Source of the DNA: Buttiauxella sp. B2
GTDB taxonomy: Bacteria > Pseudomonadota > Gammaproteobacteria > Enterobacterales > Enterobacteriaceae
NCBI RefSeq assembly: GCF_006376615.1
Contig: NZ_VEXQ01000009.1
Span: forward strand, 123,474-187,473
Direction: 5' to 3'
Length of the DNA: 64,000 nt
A program made the translations under genes and the position numbers. The notes under the pieces are model-generated. The model saw nothing but the letters and a program-made list of their open reading frames with translations, had not been told where the DNA came from and searched no databases. Positions 48,577 through 58,912 of this stretch are shown one piece after another. Positions within the stretch are counted from its first letter, which is position 1. Every line of letters starts with the position of its first letter.

Positions 48577-49911
48577 ATGAAACAGCGTGTCAACTATGCC
48601 CCAGGGGATGCCGGGATGTCAGTCTCGCTGACCTATGATGCGCCGTTGGTCCCGGAGCGTACCAACCTGAAATCGTTGGTAGCGGTCACTCTCGGCAATG
48701 GCCTCGAGATATATGATTTTGCGGTTTACAGCTTTTTCTCAGTGATCATTGGTCATCTATTTTTCCCAAGCTCTAATGATTACACCTCACTGTTGCTGGC
48801 AGTGGCGACCTTCGGAGTGGGATTTGTGATGCGTCCACTCGGCAGCATGGTATTAGGAAATTATGCCGACAAACACGGACGCAAAGCGGCCATGACACTG
48901 ATCCTCACTTTGATGTCTTTGGGCGTGATGATGGTAGCTTTTGCGCCGACTTATCATCAGGCTGGGATTCTTGCACCTATCGTGCTGGTGGCCGGGCGTA
49001 TGCTGCAGGGTTTTTCTGCGGGCGGTGAAGTGGGCGCTGCGACGTCATGGTTGATGGAAGCGGGGGATAAATCTCGTCGCGGTGCACGAGTGAGTTGGCA
49101 AATGACCAGCCAGGGTGGCGCGGCATTATTTGGTGCGGCAATGGGGGCCGGGTTAACTCACGTTCTCAGTGAACAACAACTCTATGATTGGGGTTGGCGT
49201 ATACCCTTTATTGTTGGACTGGCGATTATGCCGATTGGCGTCTATATCCGCCGCCAGCTAACTGAAACGCATACCGTGGCACCCACCGTTGCTGCCGTAA
49301 GCCCGACGTTGACCTTATGGCGTGAACATCGCCGCGCTTTGCTGCTGGGCATTTTGTTGGTGATGAAAGGCACCACCACCTTTTACATCATCATTTATTA
49401 CATGCCTGCTTATATGGTTAATACGCTGCATATGCCGGCGAGCACGTCATGGTGGGTGAGTTTGACGGCTGCGGCATTAACGCTGTTAGTACCGTTTTTC
49501 GGCGGCAAGCTGGCGGATAAGTTGCCGCAACGTAAACCGATATTAATCGCCTGCGCACTGGGATCGTTTGTGCTGATTTGGCCGATCTTTGCCACCATTT
49601 TGCATGGTGCCCCGATGGGGGTCACTTTGCTGCTGATTGCATTTGATCAGATCCTCGCGAATATCAGTTCGGCGGCATTTTTCCTGCTGATCCTCGAAGC
49701 GTTTCCCAAGGCGGTTCGTGCCTCCGGAATGGCAATGGTTTATGCCATTGGCGTTACGCTGTTTGGTGGGTTCGCGCAATTAATCGTGACCTGGTTACTG
49801 AAAGTGACCGGGCAGCCAATGGCTCCGGCCTGGTATTTAATGTTCTGTGCCGTCGTCACTTTTGCCGCTTTACTGGCCTGGAATGAACGCAAAACTTTCT
49901 CTGATGAATAA
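48577..49911 (+). CDS. MFS metabolite:H+ symporter
   Basis: 444-aa MHS-type MFS carrier (same branch as ProP, citrate and dicarboxylate symporters). Start ATG 48577 after AAGGACGTGAG. Twelve predicted segments; motif A GNYADKHGRKAAM near 100-112, and GRMLQGFSAGGEVGAA near 150. Paired with the amidohydrolase 14 bp downstream, so it probably imports the acylated or conjugated substrate of that enzyme. Identity of the substrate not readable. Confidence 0.88.
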   Translation: MKQRVNYAPGDAGMSVSLTYDAPLVPERTNLKSLVAVTLGNGLEIYDFAVYSFFSVIIGHLFFPSSNDYTSLLLAVATFGVGFVMRPLGSMVLGNYADKHGRKAAMTLILTLMSLGVMMVAFAPTYHQAGILAPIVLVAGRMLQGFSAGGEVGAATSWLMEAGDKSRRGARVSWQMTSQGGAALFGAAMGAGLTHVLSEQQLYDWGWRIPFIVGLAIMPIGVYIRRQLTETHTVAPTVAAVSPTLTLWREHRRALLLGILLVMKGTTTFYIIIYYMPAYMVNTLHMPASTSWWVSLTAAALTLLVPFFGGKLADKLPQRKPILIACALGSFVLIWPIFATILHGAPMGVTLLLIAFDQILANISSAAFFLLILEAFPKAVRASGMAMVYAIGVTLFGGFAQLIVTWLLKVTGQPMAPAWYLMFCAVVTFAALLAWNERKTFSDE

Positions 49912-49925
49912 CAAGGAATATCCCA

Positions 49926-51092
49926 ATGCTGATTAAAGAAATTCTTGAGAGTGAAGACGAAATGATCGCTATTCGTCGCGATTTCCATCAACACCCTGAA
50001 CTCGGATTTGAAGAGTTTCGCACAAGCGATCGTATTGCAGAATTGCTGACGGGTTGGGGCTATGAAGTCCATCGCGGTTTAGGTGGTACAGGTGTAGTAG
50101 GGACGTTAAAAGTAGGAAGCGGTGGCAAGCGTTTAGGGATCCGCGCGGATATGGACGCATTGCCGATGCAAGAGCAAACAGGGCTGCCGTGGGCGAGTGC
50201 TGTGGAAGGGAAAATGCATGCCTGCGGGCACGATGGACACTGCGCTATTTTGCTGTCAGCCGCGCGATACCTGGCAAAGCATCGTCCGTTCAACGGTACG
50301 CTACATCTGATTTTTCAACCGTCAGAAGAATCCATTGGCGGTGCCAAACGGATGATTGATGATGGCCTATTCAAGTTATTCCCGTGTGATGCCGTATTTG
50401 GGCTGCACAATTTCCCATTGCTCCCGGCGGGTGAAATTGCGACGAAACCCGGTGCTCTGATGGCTTCATCAGATAGCATGACGATCACGCTCGAAGGCAA
50501 GGGTGGCCACGGATCGATGCCGGAGCATTGTATTGATCCCACCGTTGCTGGGGCGTCGATCGTCATGGCATTGCAGACCATTGTGTCACGTAATATCGAT
50601 CCGCAAGATTCTGCGGTAGTCACTGTTGGGAGCCTGCAAAGTGGCACCACGCATAACATCATTCCACACAGTGCGATACTCAAGCTGAACATGCGTACTT
50701 TTAAATCTGAGGTGCGTGATGCGGTGAAACAGCGCATTCAGAAATTGGTACATGCTCAGGCGGAAAGCTTTGGGGTGAAAGCATCGATCGTCGTGGATTT
50801 TGGTTATCCAGTGACGGTGAACGATCCGCAGCAAACCGAGTTTGCTATGCAAGTTGCGCGTGAGGTTTTTGGCTCCGATAACGTGGCTGATCCAACACAG
50901 GTGAAAAGTGCGATGGGTAGCGAGGACTTTTCGTTCATGCTGGAGGAAGTACCTGGCTGTTACCTGTGGCTGGGTACGGCGACGGGCAAGAATGATTACT
51001 CCGTACACCATCCTCTGTATCAGTTTAACGATGCCTGTATTTCCAGTGGCGCGACCTATTGGGCCAAACTGACAGAGTCATTTTTACGCTGA
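49926..51092 (+). CDS. M20D-family amidohydrolase
   Basis: Dinuclear-metal amidohydrolase of the hippurate/N-acyl-amino-acid hydrolase family. 388 aa. Metal ligands: C and H in MHACGHDGH (near 97-105), the EE pair in FQPSEES (near 135), His in GLHNFP (near 160) and the terminal His in SVHHPLYQFND (near 360). Dimerisation lid in residues 175-300. Works on imported N-acyl amino acids or similar conjugates, freeing an amino acid. Confidence 0.9.
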   Translation: MLIKEILESEDEMIAIRRDFHQHPELGFEEFRTSDRIAELLTGWGYEVHRGLGGTGVVGTLKVGSGGKRLGIRADMDALPMQEQTGLPWASAVEGKMHACGHDGHCAILLSAARYLAKHRPFNGTLHLIFQPSEESIGGAKRMIDDGLFKLFPCDAVFGLHNFPLLPAGEIATKPGALMASSDSMTITLEGKGGHGSMPEHCIDPTVAGASIVMALQTIVSRNIDPQDSAVVTVGSLQSGTTHNIIPHSAILKLNMRTFKSEVRDAVKQRIQKLVHAQAESFGVKASIVVDFGYPVTVNDPQQTEFAMQVAREVFGSDNVADPTQVKSAMGSEDFSFMLEEVPGCYLWLGTATGKNDYSVHHPLYQFNDACISSGATYWAKLTESFLR

Positions 51093-51098
51093 TATTAA

Positions 51099-51131
51099 AC
51101 CGCTCACCTCGCATAAAACGGGGTGAGCGGT
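51099..51131 (+). terminator. Terminator of the MFS-amidohydrolase operon
   Basis: ACCGCTCACC (51099-51108) and GGTGAGCGGT (51122-51131), a 10-bp perfect stem 7 bp after the stop; no long T run. Confidence 0.7.
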
Positions 51132-51212
51132 GCCAATAAATTACGACTTTCTGCTGACGGTGAATAACCACACATTTTCTACACTGAAAGAAAATGTCTG
51201 TAGAGGTTAAAC

Positions 51213-52226
51213 ATGTCCTGGCAGCCTTTTCTCTCTTTGATCCCGGGATCTGTACCCGGAGATCTTGCCATTAAACATGTGACTTACAGCGATATTAGTG
51301 ACGACTGGCCGATGAAGAGCCAGGTTTTACAGCACATTGATGAGATCAATGACCAACTGACAAACGATCTGACGCTTGAAGCCCCGGAGGTTTTTTTAGA
51401 CAGCGAAGGGAAGCGGCGAATACGGTGCAAGAACAAACATTCTGAACAAGCCTTTCGAGAAAGACCCGCACTTGAAGAGTGGCGTTGCCAACTAGTCCCC
51501 ACTGCGCTTTCACTCTGGGCTGTGCAGCACCCACTTGCCGAACGCCTGATAAGTGGTAGGGAAGTGGATAGTAACAGCCGGTCCTGGTTTATACATGCCA
51601 ATGACGCACAAGGCGTTCGATCGCGTGCGAAAGTGATGGCAGCCATTGCTGACAATCATATCAATAATAGCGTATCCGGAAACTGGGTAAGCCTTGCCTG
51701 TGGCGCCGCGGTGCCGGTATTAAGGACATTACGTGGCGCAAAGTTACGGGCTCAGAAATTTACTTTATTGCTGATTGATCATGACAGGCAGTCGTTGAAA
51801 TTTGCCCGTGGGCTAGCGACGCAATATGGCCTGGTGGAAGGGCATCATTTTCAGTTGTTAATGCGGAATTTATTCGACCGGATGGTTGCCAGCGACAAAC
51901 TGGTTCAGGAACTGGGTGAGTATTCCGCAGAGCTTGTTGATGGCCTGGGGATATTCGAATATTTTTCGGCACCAGAAGCGGTGCATTTTATTCGCCACGC
52001 ATTGCGATTAGTTAAACCAGGTGGCGTGCTGATTATTTCCAACATGTTGGCTACCAGCCCACAGCTGGCTTTTTTATTACGCTGTATCGGCTGGCCGACG
52101 CTTTACCCGCGAACACTGCTTGAGATAAGAGATATTGTTCTTGCGGCTGGAGTCGATTTGAAAAATGTCACCGTGACGTTACCTAATGATGGCGTGTATG
52201 CGGTGCTGGAAATAAATGTAGTTTGA
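51213..52226 (+). CDS. Class I methyltransferase-like protein, unknown function
   Basis: 337 aa, soluble. I do not recognise a named gene. The C-terminal half looks like a SAM methyltransferase: motif I position WVSLACGAAVPVL (158-170), an acidic-strand end LLIDHD near 188, and a late motif VKPGGVLIISNML near 268. Motif I is degenerate (LACGAA where most have DxGxGxG), so activity is doubtful. The N-terminal half (1-120) shows no known motif. It is followed by a terminator shared with yjjA. Confidence 0.7.
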   Translation: MSWQPFLSLIPGSVPGDLAIKHVTYSDISDDWPMKSQVLQHIDEINDQLTNDLTLEAPEVFLDSEGKRRIRCKNKHSEQAFRERPALEEWRCQLVPTALSLWAVQHPLAERLISGREVDSNSRSWFIHANDAQGVRSRAKVMAAIADNHINNSVSGNWVSLACGAAVPVLRTLRGAKLRAQKFTLLLIDHDRQSLKFARGLATQYGLVEGHHFQLLMRNLFDRMVASDKLVQELGEYSAELVDGLGIFEYFSAPEAVHFIRHALRLVKPGGVLIISNMLATSPQLAFLLRCIGWPTLYPRTLLEIRDIVLAAGVDLKNVTVTLPNDGVYAVLEINVV

Positions 52227-52235
52227 TTACGAGGG

Positions 52236-52267
52236 TTAAAAACCTGCCCCTCAGATTGAGAGACAGG
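52236..52267 (-). terminator. Intrinsic terminator of yjjA
   Basis: CCTG-TCTCTCA-ATC-TGAGGGG-CAGG stem on the minus strand followed by TTTTT, directly after the yjjA stop; the preceding plus-strand gene ends into the same hairpin. Confidence 0.85.
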
Positions 52268-52275
52268 TAATATTT

Positions 52276-52785
52276 TTAGGATAGGTAATTCGCACCCTGC
52301 TTCAGGACAAAATCACACGCTTGAGTTTTCACTTTTTCTGCCAGCGGCGAGCTGCCGATAGTATCCAGATTCAGTTGCTGGCCATTCCCGGTATTCAGAA
52401 GTCCCATTAGACCCTGAGTATAATCTTCTGGCTGGCTTTGTTTGGTGCCGCTATCCAAGCCCAGCTTATCCAGCAGACCATTCTTGATGTTGTCGGTATT
52501 GGTGGCTGAAACCAGTTTGTTCTTCATGCAATACTGCAAAATACCCGCCGCGTTGGTCATGCTGTCGGCGCTCAGTGCTTTAGTACCGCCGCCGAGAAGG
52601 CTGGTCAGTGACGCGACTGAGTTGCCGGTCGTCCCTGTTGTGCTGGCATTGCTGGTGGTGCTCGATTTGCTTAACTCATTTGCCGCGCTGGAGAGCTGAT
52701 CTTGCCAGCTTGCTGCCATCGCCTGACCGGCAAATACGGATGTTGCCAGCGCCAGTGCGCACATAATCTTATTGCTTGCTTTCAT
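52276..52785 (-). CDS. yjjA: Periplasmic DUF2501 protein YjjA
   Basis: 169-aa secreted protein of unknown function. From ATG 52785 (MKASNKIMCALALATSVFAGQAMA) with signal peptide cleaved after AMA (about 24). Low-complexity Ser/Thr segment near 40-55 (SKSSTTSNASTTGTTGNS), then a conserved C-terminal LGLDSGTKQSQPEDYTQGLMGLL. In E. coli it precedes dnaC-dnaT; here a TetR gene replaces them. Confidence 0.9.
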   Translation of the reverse strand: MKASNKIMCALALATSVFAGQAMAASWQDQLSSAANELSKSSTTSNASTTGTTGNSVASLTSLLGGGTKALSADSMTNAAGILQYCMKNKLVSATNTDNIKNGLLDKLGLDSGTKQSQPEDYTQGLMGLLNTGNGQQLNLDTIGSSPLAEKVKTQACDFVLKQGANYLS

Positions 52786-52903
52786 CTGCTTATACTCTTT
52801 TTCTATTACCTGCATCGCAGGAGAATTTTCGTCGAGTATAGCGCTTTGCCCGAGCCCATTGATGCCAGGAGCTTTCTTAAAACTGCCAGAAAAAACGATT
52901 TTT

Positions 52904-53545
52904 TTATGGCCCGATATAGCGAAGTACCACTTTTACCGCCATTTCACGGTAATGCGTGGTGCTATCAATCGGTTCGGCCCCATCTTCGAAGAAGTTAGAG
53001 AAGGTGTAGCTGTTAGCAACATGATAGAAACTAAAGCTACTTATCAAGCGGTGCACGTCTTTGGCGGTGACAAGTTTGTTGAATAGCTGTTTTTCCTGCC
53101 CGCGCGTTAGCACGTCTTCCAGCACTTCCAGCGCACTGCGGTTTATCTCCCGCAGATAGGCTGACTCTTTCACAAAGCGCCCACGTTGCATGTTCTCCAT
53201 GCAGATGATACGAATAAAATCCGGGTGGGCGGCGTGGAAATCGAATGTCCATTCCACCAATTCCACCATTGCCTCTACTGGTGGTTGATGAGACAAATTA
53301 AGCTGGCGTTCGCAGCTACGGATTTGGGTATACACATATTCCAGCACTTGAATATAAAGTAACTCTTTGCTTTTAAAGTGATAAACAACCATCCGTTTTG
53401 TGGTGTTTGCCTTCTCTGCAATTTGTTCCATGCGTGCACCGTTCAGGCCAAATTCAGCGAACAAACTTATAGCGCTGAAGAAAATCTTTTCTTTCAGGCT
53501 GGCGTCATCAAAACGCTCAGGAAGATAAATTTCGTGGGTTTCCAC
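52904..53545 (-). CDS. TetR-family regulator at the dnaT-dnaC position
   Basis: 213 aa from GTG 53545, chosen because AAGGAG lies 6 nt upstream; the longer frame to 53620 crosses a palindrome and lacks a ribosome site. TetR HTH: FSAISLFAEFGLNGARMEQIAEKANTTKRMVVYHFKSK (about 21-58). The C-terminal ligand domain is not of a named group. A 44-bp palindrome overlaps its leader (53557-53600), probably its own operator. No obvious target gene adjacent; yjjB lies upstream in the same direction 108 bp away. Confidence 0.88.
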   Translation of the reverse strand: METHEIYLPERFDDASLKEKIFFSAISLFAEFGLNGARMEQIAEKANTTKRMVVYHFKSKELLYIQVLEYVYTQIRSCERQLNLSHQPPVEAMVELVEWTFDFHAAHPDFIRIICMENMQRGRFVKESAYLREINRSALEVLEDVLTRGQEKQLFNKLVTAKDVHRLISSFSFYHVANSYTFSNFFEDGAEPIDSTTHYREMAVKVVLRYIGP

Positions 53546-53556
53546 GCAAGGCTCCT

Positions 53557-53600
53557 TAATGTCATCAGGCCGCTGGTACCGCCCAGGCCTGATGACATTA
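53557..53600. promoter_or_regulatory. 15-bp-arm palindrome before the TetR gene (likely autorepressor operator)
   Basis: TAATGTCATCAGGCC (53557-53571) and GGCCTGATGACATTA (53586-53600), perfect arms with a 14-nt centre. The arm ends right where the AAGGAG of the TetR gene begins, so it could act as operator, as an mRNA hairpin masking the ribosome site, or as a terminator of yjjPB. Confidence 0.65.
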
Positions 53601-53653
53601 AAACAAGTTTGCGGTGGCAAAGCACTGACGAGTTAGCGAAGCCCTGAAATGCA

Positions 53654-54127
53654 TCACACTCGCGGGTGTTTACGGTAAAGCCACAAACCCGGAATTGATA
53701 AGCCAATCGACAGCGCACCGACGATAAACGACGCTTTCAGGAAGTTAGTAAGAAGCTGGATCATCAGCTCTTCGGTGTAACCAAAGTGGCTGAGTTTCAC
53801 GGCAGAGATCATGGCGGTATAGGCAGAAATACCTGGAAACATGGGAATGACCGCAGCCACGGTAAAGACTTTCGGGTGTGCCAGATACCAGCGCGACCAT
53901 TGTATTCCAATGCTGCCAACCAGAATTGAAGCGATAAAAGTACTCCATTCGATGTTCATACCCGCAGTCATCATTGCCATTCGGGAACCATGACCAATCG
54001 CGCCCAGTAAAGCGCAGTAAGGTAAAGCCCGCTGGGGGACGTTAAATACCAGAGCGAAGCCTGCGGCGGGAATGGCGGCCAGAGCCATGTCTTGCAATAA
54101 CGCCAGTAAAAAATCGATTATTCCCAT
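53654..54127 (-). CDS. yjjB: YjjB (ThrE-type exporter subunit)
   Basis: 157-aa small membrane protein (E. coli 157), four predicted segments, with [23 protein letters not shown]. YjjB corresponds to the C-terminal half of ThrE-type threonine/serine exporters. In E. coli YjjPB has been linked to succinate export. ATG 54127 overlaps the yjjP stop by 10 bp; the longer upstream frame is a shadow of yjjP. Confidence 0.93.
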   Translation of the reverse strand: MGIIDFLLALLQDMALAAIPAAGFALVFNVPQRALPYCALLGAIGHGSRMAMMTAGMNIEWSTFIASILVGSIGIQWSRWYLAHPKVFTVAAVIPMFPGISAYTAMISAVKLSHFGYTEELMIQLLTNFLKASFIVGALSIGLSIPGLWLYRKHPRV

Positions 54128-54894
54128 CCTCGTAGCCCCCATGATGACATCGCCATGACGACACCAATACACGTTGCAAGTGTAAGAAGGCTGGCCATAG
54201 CCCACCTTGCAAGACCAGTGTTGACGTGGCCTTTGAACATATCGGCTACGGCGTTAATCAGTGGGAAGCCTGGGACCAGGAGCAGTACGCTTGCCGCCAT
54301 TGCAATGTTTGATGTCGAGGTAAACGGCCCTTTGGTGATGAGTAAGCCAGAAATTGTTGTCGCGACAAATGCCGTAATGCAGAAGTTAATTTGTGGATGC
54401 AAGTGACGCGCAGTGAAAAGCAATCGGACATACATTGCGACGGAGCTGGCCACGAATGACACGAAAGCGCCATCCCATCCGCCATTATTGAGCTTGCAGA
54501 AACAGCCGCAGGAAAGACCGACCATTAGCACGACTAACCAGCGCGGATAACGCAGCGGTTTAATGTGCTCAAAACGCTTCAAAACATCTTTATGATCCAG
54601 CAGTTTATGCTCTGCCATGATCACGATATGTTGAACCTCTGTCACCACGTGCATGTTGATGCCACGGTCGATATTTTTACGCGTCGTGGTGAGGCACTGA
54701 TTATCTTTTATGGTGCTTAATACGATAGCGTTGGCTGAAATTGAGCTTTCAACACCATCCATACCTAAAGCAATACCCAACCGGCTGGAAAGCTCTTCTA
54801 CCAGGGCGCTTTCTGCACCGTGTTGCAGCAAAAAAAGCCCACACTGGATGCAGAGACGGGTGACGTCACGCTGCGTGTTTACATCTGTCTGCAT
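54118..54894 (-). CDS. yjjP: YjjP (ThrE-type exporter subunit)
   Basis: 258-aa inner-membrane protein (E. coli 256) beginning with a cytoplasmic domain ([28 protein letters not shown]) and then five membrane segments, with [22 protein letters not shown] and [20 protein letters not shown]. Forms a two-part exporter with YjjB; the operon is yjjPB. Confidence 0.93.
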   Translation of the reverse strand: MQTDVNTQRDVTRLCIQCGLFLLQHGAESALVEELSSRLGIALGMDGVESSISANAIVLSTIKDNQCLTTTRKNIDRGINMHVVTEVQHIVIMAEHKLLDHKDVLKRFEHIKPLRYPRWLVVLMVGLSCGCFCKLNNGGWDGAFVSFVASSVAMYVRLLFTARHLHPQINFCITAFVATTISGLLITKGPFTSTSNIAMAASVLLLVPGFPLINAVADMFKGHVNTGLARWAMASLLTLATCIGVVMAMSSWGLRGWE

Positions 54895-56381
<1,487 letters not shown>

Positions 56382-56422
56382 ACTACACTTATGTGGATTT
56401 TATTACTCTGAAAGAGGATGTC

Positions 56423-57301
56423 ATGAGTCTGAACACCAGCATTCCGGTCTTTAAACTTTATGGTGAAAGCCGGAACTGGCCAGCAGCAGACTTACTGCAT
56501 TGTGAGTCTATCCACAGCCGCAGCAGTCTCTATGAATGGCACATTCGTACGCATCAACATGCAGATATAGTTCAGCTGCTTTATTTGCATAAAGGGCAGG
56601 TGGAGATTGATATTGAAGGGGTTAAACATCACGTGGGACATGCCTGTATTCAGGTTGTGCCTGCGCTGTGTGTGCACGGTTTTAAATTTTCACCTGGCGC
56701 ACAGGGATACTCTCTCTCGTTTTCCGCACCCTTAATCACCCAGTTTGAACAGCAATTTGGCCGTCCTTTACAGGTGCTCACGCAAGCAGCTTGCGTGCCG
56801 GTGAAAAGCTCCCGCAGGCAAATTAATACTTTATTTAGCACCTTACAGAGTGAGTACGAAGGCCAGGGTGAAGCGCGTGACATGATGCTACATTCACTGA
56901 TCAGTGCGTTATTGGTCTGGCTCAATCGGCAGTGCGCCCCAGCTCCGAGCGGCAGTTCACGTGTTGAGCGCAAGCGTTCTGTTATTCATCAATTCAATCA
57001 ACTGGTTGAACGCCACTATCGGCAGCAATTGTCGGTGACGCATTATGCTGGTGTGGTTGGGTTATCAAGTGTTCATCTGAATAATCTGTGCCATGAATTT
57101 TATGGCTGTAGTGCCTTGAATGTCCTTCACCAGCGCGTGCTGCTGGAGGCTAAGCGCAGTTTGCTCTACACCAGCATGACGATAAGCCAGGTTTCTGATT
57201 ATCTTGGCTTTAGCGAAGCGACCTATTTTTCGCGTTTTTTCCGTCGCTATACGGGGACTACGCCAAAAAATTTTCGTTGCCATCCGATGCGCGAATTATA
57301 A
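56423..57301 (+). CDS. pobR: AraC-family activator PobR
   Basis: Regulator of pobA responding to 4-hydroxybenzoate. Start ATG 56423 after AGAGGA; 292 aa (a longer frame from 56393 is rejected). N-terminal cupin sensor domain (HQHADIVQLLYLHKGQVEID near 41-60) and C-terminal two-HTH AraC domain (QLSVTHYAGVVGLSSVHLNNLCHEFYG; SQVSDYLGFSEATYFSRFFRRYTGTTPKNFR). Follows pobA by 41 bp in the same direction. Confidence 0.92.
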   Translation: MSLNTSIPVFKLYGESRNWPAADLLHCESIHSRSSLYEWHIRTHQHADIVQLLYLHKGQVEIDIEGVKHHVGHACIQVVPALCVHGFKFSPGAQGYSLSFSAPLITQFEQQFGRPLQVLTQAACVPVKSSRRQINTLFSTLQSEYEGQGEARDMMLHSLISALLVWLNRQCAPAPSGSSRVERKRSVIHQFNQLVERHYRQQLSVTHYAGVVGLSSVHLNNLCHEFYGCSALNVLHQRVLLEAKRSLLYTSMTISQVSDYLGFSEATYFSRFFRRYTGTTPKNFRCHPMREL

Positions 57302-57465
57302 ATTAATTTAACTTATTATTAGCTCACTTGGATTTTTCTTATTAATGTTTCTTCTGTTTTTAATTTTCAATTAAATCCACTATCCTCTTTTATCACTATT
57401 ATCTCTTATTTATTCATACGGTAAATGTATAAGTAAATACACGTTCATAATTTTTACGGTATCGA

Positions 57466-58137
57466 ATGATTAATAAAAAAAATGATATTGAAAATATTAT
57501 CACTGTGAGTAATATATCTGCTCAGGTAGTGGTTATCTTACCTTGTGTGTTGACTGCGGCCGGCGTCGTTCATCAGTTAAAATCAGAACCAAGAATTAGG
57601 CATTTAGTAAATGTTATCAAAAGTATTGATGAACCCTGCGCCGATATTTTAAAGATGCCGGGTTCACTCGTCATTTTAAATATCAGTGAATCTTCCAGCC
57701 GATTAACTGAGGAAATAAAGCTTATTAACTGGTGCCGGATGGTACAACCCAACGCTGTAATTGTTGCTTACACGAGTAATCATAAACTTAGTGTGCTTAA
57801 TTATATTTCGGCTCTGGGCGTGCGGATGATTATTTCTCAATATGAGCCAACCACAACCTTCATTGATCTCATCGTAAAGTCATTTTCTTCTAAGGAGATG
57901 TTATGCAGCCCGATGATCAAAAACATTCTTGAGGAACGGGTTTGTGGTGAGCTGACCGTTTGCGAGGCTCAAGTTATGGGGCAGTTATTTTTAGGCCACA
58001 GCGTCAGCCAAGTGGCGCTGAATTTAGGCCGCAATATTAGAACCGTGAGCGCGCATAAAAGACATGCGATGGCAAAATTGGGGTTGAACGGCGAAAAAGA
58101 TCTTCATGTTTTAGGTTGTGCGCTGTCAGGAAAGTAG
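57466..58137 (+). CDS. yjjQ: LuxR-type regulator YjjQ
   Basis: 223 aa (E. coli about 241). The C-terminal LuxR HTH spans about 160-215 (LTVCEAQVMGQLFLGHSVSQVALNLGRNIRTVSAHKRHAMAKLGL). N-terminal domain is receiver-like but lacks a clear phospho-Asp. In E. coli yjjQ-bglJ is H-NS silenced; the AT-rich upstream (57302-57465) agrees. YjjQ represses flagellar and other genes when expressed in E. coli. Confidence 0.88.
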   Translation: MINKKNDIENIITVSNISAQVVVILPCVLTAAGVVHQLKSEPRIRHLVNVIKSIDEPCADILKMPGSLVILNISESSSRLTEEIKLINWCRMVQPNAVIVAYTSNHKLSVLNYISALGVRMIISQYEPTTTFIDLIVKSFSSKEMLCSPMIKNILEERVCGELTVCEAQVMGQLFLGHSVSQVALNLGRNIRTVSAHKRHAMAKLGLNGEKDLHVLGCALSGK

Positions 58138-58158
58138 CCGTTTTATAAGGAGATAACG

Positions 58159-58863
58159 ATGCAGGAAAGCAAAGCCAGGATCTTTTTACGCAACCCTTTT
58201 TGCCGCGTGGTAGCTATCAGTAAGCGGCCTTTAATGCGTGAAGGTTTGCAGTTTGTTATGGAGCAAAAAGCAACTCGGTCTTCGCTGGTGTTACTGGAGG
58301 ATTATTTAGAGCTCAAGTCAGAAATAATGGCAAATGTCGATGTGGTGATGGTTGAGTTGGACAGACCGTTGCGCGAGAGCTTTGATGCATGTGGCTTCAT
58401 TAATCATCTGCAAAATCAGTATCGACAGGTGCAGTGGATTTTCACTTTGCCCACTCATCTGGTGACCATTGCGGTTGAATACTTGCTGACGAACAAAACG
58501 TCATTGCTTTCTTTATATGAACCGATGAGCAGCATTATCGAGCATATATTCGATTGTGACAGCGAAGTCGAAAGAATCAGCAGTCATCTTTTGCAGGAGA
58601 AAGCAGCAGAGGTATCAACTAAGGATGTGGTCAGGCTTAGTCTGACTTTCGCAGAAAGACGCGTTTTACGGCTACTCAGTAAAGGTTGGCAATTGACTCA
58701 AATTGCGGCATTGCTCGGGAAAAACTATAAAACTATCAGTGCGCAAAAAAGCAGTGCGTTGCGTCGCCTTGCGTTGAAAACGGATGCCGAAATGTACGCG
58801 TGGATGATCAGTGAAAATGGGATGAAGGAATTGAACTTCCCGCCGTGTAACCTGGGAATATGA
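58159..58863 (+). CDS. bglJ: LuxR-type co-activator BglJ
   Basis: 234 aa. Begins QESKARIFLRNPFCRVVAISKRPLMREGLQFVME, with a C-terminal HTH (LTFAERRVLRLLSKGWQLTQIAALLGKNYKTISAQKSSALRRLAL). In E. coli BglJ acts as a heterodimer with RcsB to relieve H-NS silencing, for example at bgl. Follows yjjQ by 21 bp (AAGGAG), same operon. Confidence 0.9.
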   Translation: MQESKARIFLRNPFCRVVAISKRPLMREGLQFVMEQKATRSSLVLLEDYLELKSEIMANVDVVMVELDRPLRESFDACGFINHLQNQYRQVQWIFTLPTHLVTIAVEYLLTNKTSLLSLYEPMSSIIEHIFDCDSEVERISSHLLQEKAAEVSTKDVVRLSLTFAERRVLRLLSKGWQLTQIAALLGKNYKTISAQKSSALRRLALKTDAEMYAWMISENGMKELNFPPCNLGI

Positions 58864-58873
58864 AGATAACTGG

Positions 58874-58910
58874 AGGAAACTGAGGAGTGCGAGCCAGCCC
58901 TCAGTTTCCT
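58874..58910. terminator. Bidirectional hairpin after bglJ
   Basis: AGGAAACTGAGG and its complement form a perfect 12-bp stem with a 13-nt loop between the convergent bglJ and YbaK-like genes; no T run. Confidence 0.7.
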
Positions 58911-58912
58911 GA

